Shown here piece by piece: positions 24,909-31,748 of a DNA stretch of 41,618 nt (positions within the stretch are counted from its first letter, which is position 1; every line of letters begins with the position of its first letter). Both the position numbers and the translations under genes were made by a program. The stretch lies in NCBI GenBank assembly GCA_016934955.1, contig JAFGRY010000030.1, forward strand, positions 69,899 to 111,516. The letters are read 5' to 3'. Under the pieces are notes generated by a model. That model had not been told where the DNA came from, did not search any database, and was given only the letters and a program-made list of their open reading frames with translations. The DNA comes from a bacterium. Its GTDB lineage: Bacteria > Zhuqueibacterota > QNDG01 > JAGLOF01.

Positions 24909-25568
24909 TCATTTTTTTCCGATTTCGGCTAACGCCGCCGTGACAATTGCCCGAGCCGCCGATTGTTCCATTTCCAGAAAGGCAATGAACTTTTCATCCT
25001 TTGCAAGATGTTCTTTCATTTCCATGAGTCGCAGTCTCTGCAATGGATACTTATTGTCGAGTTCCGCCAGATTCCCCTCTCTGTCCAGGTCGCCCATTAC
25101 CCCACGTTGCCTGCTGATCATATTGTATTGATGGGTGAGCGTTTCTTCAATTTCCTGAGACTTTTGCAGGGCCCTTTCATATTGATAGCGTTTTTCGCCC
25201 AGATCCGGATTGTTCATGAAGCCGCCCAATCGCCCGACCGCCCCGGCATGACCCAGTCTTGCCAGACATGCGGCGACCCTGACGCGAGCCAGAAAAGGCA
25301 GGCGCCGGTCATTCAGGACAGGATAGAGGATTTCACTGTCGACCCGGGGCAACAGGTCCAGCTCAATAATGGCGCCAAGGGAGCGGGCGCGAATGCGGGC
25401 ATTGTCATCCTGAATGCCTTTTATGAGACAGGCCAGGGCGGGTTCGCCTGCCTTGATGATAGCAGCGTACGCATCATCTCCGACGTGAATGTGTGCCAGC
25501 AGGTAGACCAAACGTTTATAATTTCCTTTCCGGCTGATTTTATCAACATTGGGTAAGAAGAGGCCCAT
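24909..25568 (-). CDS. HEAT-repeat protein with C-terminal helical region
   Basis: A 219-residue, mostly helical protein. Residues 20-120 contain two to three HEAT-like repeats (AYAAIIKAGEPALACLIKGI, then DDNARIRARSLGAIIELD; FLARVRVAACLARLGHAGAVGRLGGF), and the rest is a long amphipathic helix region with coiled-coil character (ALQKSQEIEETLTHQY ... EKFIAFLEMEQSAARAIV). Such proteins scaffold other proteins; the partner is unknown. ATG 25568 is chosen over the frame limit at 25838 because AAGGAG lies six bases upstream; the extra residues are a shadow of the small zinc-binding gene. It follows that gene by 55 bp. Confidence 0.72.
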   Translation of the reverse strand: MGLFLPNVDKISRKGNYKRLVYLLAHIHVGDDAYAAIIKAGEPALACLIKGIQDDNARIRARSLGAIIELDLLPRVDSEILYPVLNDRRLPFLARVRVAACLARLGHAGAVGRLGGFMNNPDLGEKRYQYERALQKSQEIEETLTHQYNMISRQRGVMGDLDREGNLAELDNKYPLQRLRLMEMKEHLAKDEKFIAFLEMEQSAARAIVTAALAEIGKK

Positions 25569-25623
25569 ACAGTTCTCCTTTTCAGTATTGATCGGGAATA
25601 CGGTTCCTGCCGGTGCGCATGTC

Positions 25624-25848
25624 TTATATATAGGGCTGGAGCGCCGAATGACAGGTGGCGCACAGGTTCCAGTCGGTATGTGATGCAAGCGCCTCCCGCC
25701 GCCAGGTGTCACGAATATTGGGAATTCCCATATCATTATCGAGATGCAGACGAAACGGACAGAATCCGTTCTGTACGGCTGTCCGGAAGACGGAAGCACT
25801 GACCGGGATTCCCCAGCCGGGGATATTGCAAATGTCACATACTGCCAT
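25624..25848 (-). CDS. Small zinc-binding protein with two CxxC knuckles
   Basis: A 74-residue protein with CDIC (Cys4, Cys7) at the start and CATC (Cys63, Cys66) at the end. Between them lie IPVSASVFRTAVQNGFCPF and DTWRREALASHTDWNLC. The two distant pairs imply one zinc site that staples the N- and C-termini. It belongs to a conserved-hypothetical type I cannot name. GGGAGGG lies just before the ATG. It follows the upstream zinc-ribbon gene by 41 bp and leads into the HEAT gene. Confidence 0.7.
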   Translation of the reverse strand: MAVCDICNIPGWGIPVSASVFRTAVQNGFCPFRLHLDNDMGIPNIRDTWRREALASHTDWNLCATCHSALQPYI

Positions 25849-25889
25849 ACGATCCCTCCCTTAATTGGTTTTTAGCTTGTTCATTTTAC

Positions 25890-26135
25890 CTACAGTTCAA
25901 TACGTTCACCGGTGGCGCTTCTGAACTCTTTCCAGTGCTCCCGGGGAAGATCGTGCTTCCCGGACCAGATATCCCGCGCCTGATAGACAGTATGGCAGCG
26001 ACCGCATTCAATCGTCCCCATGACAACGGTCTCACCCGGCACCTCATACATCTGTATCCGCGATTCCAGGCCGACTTTTTTGTAGACCCCGTTGCATTGG
26101 GGGCACCACCAGAACCGAATGCGTGAGACTTTCAT
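25890..26135 (-). CDS. Small zinc-ribbon protein
   Basis: An 81-residue protein with CPQC (Cys11, Cys14) and CGRC (Cys44, Cys47), the spacing of a zinc ribbon, joined by a beta-rich middle (VYKKVGLESRIQMYEVPGE). The first residues (MKVSRIRFWWCPQC) are basic and aromatic. No function is known. ATG 26135 is used, with AAGGAG five bases upstream; a GTG two codons earlier is less likely. It heads the cluster zinc ribbon - CxxC protein - HEAT - YkgJ-like. Confidence 0.7.
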   Translation of the reverse strand: MKVSRIRFWWCPQCNGVYKKVGLESRIQMYEVPGETVVMGTIECGRCHTVYQARDIWSGKHDLPREHWKEFRSATGERIEL

Positions 26136-26519
26136 GATCACTCCTTATTGATTTGGAAACGCTCTATGGGACTCCGGGTATTCCTCTGAGGAAGGAAGCG
26201 TGGAATAGCGGATGATTTCCGACGGTACATTAGTTGATACGTACTCCCGGAACCCGGGCCTGAGAGATCGTCACGTGAGTATAAAGAATGAGGATTCGTC
26301 TGGAAACGCTGTGGGGGAACAGAGTGTGAAACCATACCATCCATGCCGGTTCCGCCATGCAAGGCAATGAGGATTCACAAAGCTGCCAGGTCTGCTGCAG
26401 TATGATCGAGCAAATATAGATTGCCCTGAGGTAATTTGCAAGAGAAATATGTGAGCGCCCTGAATGTATCTTGGAGACGGCCGGAATGCATGGTGAATCG
26501 AAGCATACGGATCGGGATG
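26136..26519. other. Leader region of the cysteine-rich cluster
   Basis: No gene is supported. Contains the promoter candidate 26413-26441 and the palindrome TCACGTGA (26271-26278), also present in the leader at 24159-24166. A plus-strand frame of 81 codons at 26436 is a shadow of the Ntn hydrolase gene. Confidence 0.5.
26413..26441 (-). promoter_or_regulatory. Putative promoter of the zinc-ribbon/HEAT cluster
   Basis: Minus strand: TTGCAA (26436-26441), a 17-bp spacer, TATATT (26413-26418), identical in both boxes to the candidate at 22175-22203. The leader to ATG 26135 would be about 270 bases. Confidence 0.6.
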
Positions 26520-27338
26520 TCAGATGCCGGCCCGTTTAAAGAGCCTTTTTATACTCATATTCTGCCGCCCCTTTCCCAGCTCCTCCGTGATGTTGAGGAC
26601 AACTTCAGCAACGTAATTATAGCGGTTGTAGACATGTATCTCGTTCATATTGAGATCGATAACGAGGGCGTAGACCGTTGAGATGGGGCCTTGGGGGCCC
26701 GGCTGGTCCTCCACGTGGACGCTTTTAAGGAGATCGCGCACCAGGTCGACCGAGTACCGGTCCGTCGCCTCGAGCGTTTCCCGCATGCGGTCGTAGCGCC
26801 GGCAGGGATAGAATCCCTCCTGTCTGCCGCTCTCGGGGTCCGACTGATAGAAATTGGTGCAGATCTGGTAGTCTCCGGTCTTGTAGATCAGGGAGTCTCC
26901 CTCGATGATGACCGAGTTGCCGCCGCGGTCGGCGAAGAACGCCTGTCCCCGCTCCAGCCAGGGGTGGAACGACTTCCGGTAGAGATCGACCACTTCCCGC
27001 ACGTTCCGGCAGGTGGTCATGGCCTCGAAAATGAACCCGCCGTCATTGACCGGCAGTCCGTCAGGGTTGGTCATTTTTTTAAAGGGGGCGCCGTAGCCGT
27101 CGTAGATCAGCCCTTTCTCGTTGACCATGGCCTGAATGGAGCTGGAATGTCCGAAAGCGACGACGCCCCAGGTCGAGGGGGTGGCAGGGAGGGTGCGGTA
27201 TATCGTGTCGCCGCGGAAATAATCCTCGTTGAGCCCGAAGAGGCGCCTTCCCTGTGCTGTGATGAAGAGGCCGGAACAGGCCCGGGATTCCGATACAGCA
27301 AGAATGAACAGTAAAACGACAGCGGCATTTTTTTTCAT
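26520..27338 (-). CDS. Secreted choloylglycine/penicillin-acylase-type Ntn hydrolase
   Basis: A 272-residue linear-amide C-N hydrolase. The signal peptide (MKKNAAVVLLFILAVSESRA) would be removed directly before Cys21 in CSGLFITAQ, exposing the N-terminal nucleophile of the Ntn fold. Family-consistent pieces follow: LFGLNEDYF (core Asp-type position), NEKGLIYDGYG, and ICTNFYQSDP, with an Asn-rich segment where bile-salt hydrolases and penicillin V acylases place their oxyanion residue. It is probably periplasmic or exported and would cleave an amide, but the substrate is unknown. It is shorter than most bile salt hydrolases (about 320). The start ATG 27338 has GAAGG upstream. Confidence 0.82.
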   Translation of the reverse strand: MKKNAAVVLLFILAVSESRACSGLFITAQGRRLFGLNEDYFRGDTIYRTLPATPSTWGVVAFGHSSSIQAMVNEKGLIYDGYGAPFKKMTNPDGLPVNDGGFIFEAMTTCRNVREVVDLYRKSFHPWLERGQAFFADRGGNSVIIEGDSLIYKTGDYQICTNFYQSDPESGRQEGFYPCRRYDRMRETLEATDRYSVDLVRDLLKSVHVEDQPGPQGPISTVYALVIDLNMNEIHVYNRYNYVAEVVLNITEELGKGRQNMSIKRLFKRAGI

Positions 27339-27448
27339 GGGAGCCTTCTCGTATCATTCAGCTGAACGAAGACGGTATCGTGGATATTCCGCTTGTATAC
27401 GGCCGGATGAATATGATTGTTTCCCGGGCGATTGCGGCAGGATCAATA

Positions 27449-28771
27449 TCAGGGTACCAGCGAGAGCCGGCTGAAAACATGAAGGCAATAAATGGTGAAC
27501 GCCGTGCTGTATATGGTAAAGAAAGGAACAATCCATTTGTTTAGCTTTTTTATTCCGCTCCGGACCAAACCAAGGGCGTAAAAGAGTGCGATGGGGATGA
27601 TCATGGGGAAGAGAAACCGTCCCTGGCCCTGACCGTACCGAACCGCGAAACTCAGGACGAGTATGAACTGCAGCATCATCGGCACTGCCAACAGGAGCAG
27701 AAAGGGTGCTTCCCGCCTCCTGGTAAACAGGGCAGGACGCTTTTGCCTGATGATATACGCCCGTAAGTGGCCGACAATAGCCGCAGCGGTTATAAAGATC
27801 CCCGGCCAGAAAAACTGTACACCGATATTATTATAGATTCCGGCTGCCGCCCAGAACGAACGGAATACATACTTGAAAGTGACGATATATCCTTTCAGCA
27901 GTGAGGGCCAGACTGCCAGCTGATTGCCAACGTCAATGGCTGTGAGACTTCCGTAGATACGGTAATTCCTCAGGGCCCAGGGAAATATAAGCAATCCGGC
28001 AATACTGAAGATCAGTACGATTTTTCCCAGAATCATTCGGCTTTCATGGGGATGTCTGTCGCGCCTGATGAGCAGCATGGCGACGACAAGCGGACAGAAC
28101 ACACCCGAGGAGAGCTTTGTGAGAAGCGTCAGTCCCAGGATTATTCCAATGATGACCGCGTCTTTGAGGGCAAATCGCCTGCCGGTGAGGAAAAAGAGCA
28201 GCAGAGTGCATAAGAAAATCGTGAGATTGCTGTTGTTGATCATGGAAGAAAGAAAGATCCAGGATGGCAGCAGGCTCACCATGGCGAGGGTGGCTGTGAC
28301 CACGGATCTGCGGAATATGGTAAGCCGTCCAAGAATGAGACAGGTGAGCAGAGCGATACCCATCCAGCTGACGACGCTGAAAAGCCGTAGCGTGCGGATA
28401 ACGTAATACCGTTCATGGAAAAGGCTTTGTGCTGCGGCATACACCGGGGAGAGCAGAAGATAGTAGGCCGGGGGCTGATAGTATTCCCAGTCGTTTGTGG
28501 GCGCGTCAGTAGTGCTGGTCTGTATTGGAAACGAACGGTTTTCGACAAGATATCGAATGTAATTATAATGCGATTCTTCATCGGGCGCGTAGAAATCCGG
28601 CGTTGCGATCACGAAAGCCAATCTGCAGATGAATCCCGTGATCAGTATGACCAGCAGCGGTGTAAAACAGGTGTGAAAACGGTATTTTCGTAAATGGCTG
28701 CATATTCCGATGAATCCCGCTACTATCAGCAGCAGGATCATTGTGAAGAGAACTGTTGGTTGAAGGGCCAT
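27449..28771 (-). CDS. Polytopic GT39-like/DUF2142-like membrane protein
   Basis: A 440-residue integral membrane protein with about ten hydrophobic segments, such as LFTMILLLIVAGFIGIC, FTPLLVILITGFICRLAFVI and MLIRRD-flanked helices. The first periplasmic loop carries TPDFYAPDEESHYNYIRYLV, then EYYQPPAYYLLLSPVYA, the acidic and QPP-type motifs of GT-C glycosyltransferases (GT39 and the ArnT-like group), which transfer sugars from polyprenyl phosphate carriers. The acceptor is unknown. The annotated frame could start at 28876, but ATG 28771 places the first residues at the first membrane helix and has GGCGGA seven bases upstream. It is monocistronic or ends a short unit with the Ntn hydrolase 110 bp downstream. 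Confidence 0.75.
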   Translation of the reverse strand: MALQPTVLFTMILLLIVAGFIGICSHLRKYRFHTCFTPLLVILITGFICRLAFVIATPDFYAPDEESHYNYIRYLVENRSFPIQTSTTDAPTNDWEYYQPPAYYLLLSPVYAAAQSLFHERYYVIRTLRLFSVVSWMGIALLTCLILGRLTIFRRSVVTATLAMVSLLPSWIFLSSMINNSNLTIFLCTLLLFFLTGRRFALKDAVIIGIILGLTLLTKLSSGVFCPLVVAMLLIRRDRHPHESRMILGKIVLIFSIAGLLIFPWALRNYRIYGSLTAIDVGNQLAVWPSLLKGYIVTFKYVFRSFWAAAGIYNNIGVQFFWPGIFITAAAIVGHLRAYIIRQKRPALFTRRREAPFLLLLAVPMMLQFILVLSFAVRYGQGQGRFLFPMIIPIALFYALGLVRSGIKKLNKWIVPFFTIYSTAFTIYCLHVFSRLSLVP

Positions 28772-28997
28772 TAATATTCCGCCTGACGATACGATTTCGA
28801 CACGCTGCCGATATCGAGATAGGACAGCCTGGATTGTATTTTCTACAGTGTTACAGGTGCGAATTGTCCGATTCAATCATTACAGACAGGGAAATACTCA
28901 CCTGCGGTCTTTTGTGCAGGCCCGTTCCCGTGCATGACCGCCCGCTCATCCAGCGGATGCATACTACAATGGAGTGCAGATACTTTTTAATTGAAGT

Positions 28998-29027
28998 AAT
29001 ATATGGAAAACCGGTGGTAAATCGCAA
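28998..29027 (-). promoter_or_regulatory. Putative promoter of the GT39-like gene
   Basis: Minus strand: TTGCGA (29022-29027), an 18-bp spacer, TATATT (28998-29003). It differs from the others by one base in the -35 box and one base pair of spacing. It lies about 227 bp before ATG 28771. Confidence 0.45.
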
Positions 29028-29078
29028 GAAATAATTTTTCTGTCATTTGAGATGGGGCAGAAATTATCGCTGAGAATC

Positions 29079-29103
29079 CACCCGGGAGCTCAGCTCCCGG
29101 GTG
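29079..29103. repeat. GC-rich palindrome downstream of the S46 peptidase gene
   Basis: CACCCGGGAGC and GCTCCCGGGTG form a perfect 11-bp stem with a TCA loop, 26 bp beyond the stop codon. It is followed on the plus strand by ATT, matching the GGGYGAT flank of related palindromes. It could serve as a terminator, but there is no T-tract. Confidence 0.5.
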
Positions 29104-29129
29104 ATTTATGAAGGGGAGTATGTGTGGGA

Positions 29130-31262
29130 TCAGTTAATTCCCATCTCTTCCAGCAGGAAACCGGCGCCGCCGAATTTCTCGGCCACGAACAGCACATAGT
29201 GAATATTGACCGAGATGGTCCGCTGCATGTCATAATCGTACTGCCAGTCGCCGGTCATGGCCTCGTAGTTGCCGTCGAATGCCAGGCCGATCAGTTCGCC
29301 CCTGGCGTTCATGACGGCGCTGCCGCTGTTTCCGCCGGTGATGTCGCAGCGGTGGGTGAATCCCACGCAGACATCGTTCAGATCCGGGTGCATCCAGGTG
29401 CCGTAGTCTTTATTCTCGTACAGCTCGCCCAGTTTCGCCGGCATGTCGAAGGGCTCGACGCCGGTGTTTTTCTCCACCACCCCTTTCAGGGTGGTAAAGG
29501 GTTCGTACCAGACCGCGTCCGCGGGAGTGTAGCCGGCCACGTGTCCGTAGGTGAAACGGAGGGTGCTGTTGGCGTCGGGATAGAGGCCGGCGCCTTTCCA
29601 GGCGTAGAGCGCGTCCAGGTACTCTTTCCTGAGCTCCTGGATGGTGGCGTTGAACACCTCGGTGCGCTTTCCGTTCGCCTCCTGCTCGTCATAGATGGCG
29701 GCGGCGATGTTGATGAAGGGATCATTGAGCGCCTTCAGCTCTTTGGGCGATTTCTTGAACAGTGTTTTCGCGAATTCCACATCCGTCAGTTTTGACGCGG
29801 CATACGCTTTTTCCACGAACGCATCGACGGAGGCGCCCGCGAGAAGCGCATCCAGCTTTTCCAGCCGGTCACCGGCGGGGAGTGCCGACGCCCTGGTCAG
29901 CACCCGCTTCAGCATCGCCTTGTCCGCGGGTTCGAAGTAGTTGTAGAACTGGTAGTGAAGATTCGCGACGTTCCGGTCGATGGCCTCTTCATTGAAACCG
30001 GGATTCCTCTCGGATGCCGGTTTCGCCCGTTCCATAGCCACGCCCCAGATCTGTCCCGCCAGGGAAGAGATGGTGCCGTTGGCGAACCCGAAGAGCCCCA
30101 GGATATCGTCTTTGGTTTTTGTCTCGGCCAGGACCGCATACTGGTCCCTGATCCGGTCGAGAACGTCGCCGTATTTCTGTTTCAGTTTTCTGTCGCCGGT
30201 GATGAAGTCCATCAGCTCTTTCTCAAAATCCTTCTTTTTCTGCAGGAACCCGGTTTTCGTCATGCCTTCGATCTGACCCTGGTAGTTCTTCATCGTGTTT
30301 GCCAGTCCGGACCGGAGAGAGGCGACGCGGATCCGGCCTTCTTCGGAGTCCCTGGTGGTTTCATCCAGGATGTCGATGATTTCCTGGAAATTCTGAACTG
30401 TTTCAGGGAAGTTGTACTTCAGGTTCCAGCCGGCGGAATTGGAGGTGCGCCAGCGGTTGGTGGATCCGGGAAAACCGAGAATGAAGGTGAAGTCGCCCTT
30501 TTTGAGGTGGTCCCTGGCGACGCGCAGGTAGTTTTTCGGCGTGACGGGGACATTGTCCGGGCTGTAGGTCGCGCCGCTGCCGTCAGGGGCCTGGTAGACC
30601 CGCATGAAGGTGAAATCGCCGGTATGCCGCGGCCACATCCAGTTGTCGATGTCGCCGCCGTACTTGCCGATGGAGGCGGGGGGAGCATAGACGATGCGCA
30701 CGTCCCGGTAGCGTTTGTAGACGAAGAGAATGTACTGCTTGCCCTTGTACATGGCGATCACCTGGGCGAGAATGTCCTCGCGGCCGTTCTCGATTTTCTC
30801 GGTCATGGCGCGGATCTTCTCATCGATCTTTTTCGCCCGCTCCACCGGATCAGTGATGCCCGCGGCCGTGCCGAGAACATCATCGGTGACGTCGCGCATC
30901 TCCTGCAGCACCGAGGCGGTGGACCCTATGGCCTGGATCTCTTCGCCTCTGGTCCGCGCCAGGAATCCGTTTTTGATGTAATCCGATCCCTCTTTCGATG
31001 CCCGCTGCAGGGCGCCGTAGGCGCAGTGGTGGTTGGTGAGGATGAGGCCGTCCGGGGAAACGAACGAAGAACTGCAGCCTCCCAGCCAGACGATGGCGTC
31101 GGTGAGGCTGACCTTGTCGGGGCTGTAGATGGCCTCCAGCGGGATCTCGAGTCCCTGTTCCTTCAGTTTCAGCTGGTCGAGCTGGGTGAGCAGCCACATG
31201 CCTTCGTCGGCGTAGGCGGTGACGGCGAGAAGAAGGATAAGGATGATGCCTAGTTTTTTCAT
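29130..31262 (-). CDS. S46-family dipeptidyl-peptidase (DPP7-like)
   Basis: A 710-residue serine peptidase of clan PA, family S46, with a signal peptide (MKKLGIILILLLAVTAYA). The catalytic triad positions are visible: His79 in LILTNHHCAYG, Asp215 in WPRHTGDFTFMRVY, Ser646 in GGNSGSAVMNARG. Eighteen residues after the Ser, in LAFDGNYE, is Gly664. In Porphyromonas gingivalis enzymes Gly at this position marks DPP7 (hydrophobic P1), whereas Arg marks DPP11 (acidic P1), so a DPP7-like specificity is inferred. The enzyme releases dipeptides from peptide N-termini in the periplasm, consistent with growth on peptides. The length matches the family. A palindrome lies just downstream. Confidence 0.95.
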   Translation of the reverse strand: MKKLGIILILLLAVTAYADEGMWLLTQLDQLKLKEQGLEIPLEAIYSPDKVSLTDAIVWLGGCSSSFVSPDGLILTNHHCAYGALQRASKEGSDYIKNGFLARTRGEEIQAIGSTASVLQEMRDVTDDVLGTAAGITDPVERAKKIDEKIRAMTEKIENGREDILAQVIAMYKGKQYILFVYKRYRDVRIVYAPPASIGKYGGDIDNWMWPRHTGDFTFMRVYQAPDGSGATYSPDNVPVTPKNYLRVARDHLKKGDFTFILGFPGSTNRWRTSNSAGWNLKYNFPETVQNFQEIIDILDETTRDSEEGRIRVASLRSGLANTMKNYQGQIEGMTKTGFLQKKKDFEKELMDFITGDRKLKQKYGDVLDRIRDQYAVLAETKTKDDILGLFGFANGTISSLAGQIWGVAMERAKPASERNPGFNEEAIDRNVANLHYQFYNYFEPADKAMLKRVLTRASALPAGDRLEKLDALLAGASVDAFVEKAYAASKLTDVEFAKTLFKKSPKELKALNDPFINIAAAIYDEQEANGKRTEVFNATIQELRKEYLDALYAWKGAGLYPDANSTLRFTYGHVAGYTPADAVWYEPFTTLKGVVEKNTGVEPFDMPAKLGELYENKDYGTWMHPDLNDVCVGFTHRCDITGGNSGSAVMNARGELIGLAFDGNYEAMTGDWQYDYDMQRTISVNIHYVLFVAEKFGGAGFLLEEMGIN

Positions 31263-31748
31263 ATGCTACTCCTTTTTTATGGATACGGGGTAAAAGGACC
31301 ATGTCTTCCTCCGGTCAGGGTGTCCGACGCGGAGGGAAAGCCGGATATGTGTATCTGGATTCGAGTGGTTCTGTGTACGGAAAACCGCCGTGCCGGTTCC
31401 GAAAAAAATGGTGAAAACGGTCTCTCATATACCGTTTGGTATTACTGTACCGATCAAGGGCTGCATCACTGCGACCAGAATCCTTCGATCTCTTTCAGAC
31501 CTCTATCCCTCGTCTCGGGAACCCGGGCGCTGCTGAGCCCCGGCTACGCTATAAGATACACATCTCTTCAGATTTTCCAAACGGATTCAGGGATGATGGC
31601 GGATACACAATGAGGATCGCCCTGGGGCTGTGCCCCCGGGCGATCAGAATATGCATATACTTGATCACTATCTCACCATGTCATTGTTTACAAAAAACGC
31701 CGGACCGCCACTATTCCGGCCCGGCGTTCACTACAGGAATCGATTCGA
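31263..31748. other. Intergenic region with imperfect and near-perfect palindromes
   Basis: No gene is supported on either strand. The region holds a near-perfect palindrome at 31615-31645 and a looser GC-rich one at about 31518-31545 (ACCCGGGCGCTGCTGAGCCC). A short minus-strand stretch reading LKEIEGFWSQ at about 31470-31500 looks repeat-like rather than genic. No promoter matching the window's consensus was found for the S46 peptidase gene. Confidence 0.5.
31615..31645. repeat. GC-rich palindrome of a dispersed family
   Basis: GATCGCCCTGGGGC and GCCCCCGGGCGATC pair over 14 positions with one mismatch (T opposite C) around a TGT loop. The right arm is identical over 14 bases to that at 16353-16378 plus flank. 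It lies about 100 bp beyond the end of the methyltransferase-HEAT gene. Confidence 0.55.

Larger units (their letters stand above)
28772..29129. other. Intergenic region with promoter and palindrome
   Basis: Contains the promoter candidate for the GT39-like gene (28998-29027) and a GC-rich palindrome close to the S46 peptidase stop (29079-29103). No gene is seen. Confidence 0.55.

Noticed and set aside
25569..25838. N-terminal extension of the HEAT gene
   Set aside because: It overlaps the small zinc-binding gene in another frame, and a strong SD precedes the internal ATG at 25568.
29955..31253. 432-codon plus-strand frame
   Set aside because: It is the antisense shadow of the S46 peptidase gene, in a GC-rich codon context that keeps antisense frames open.
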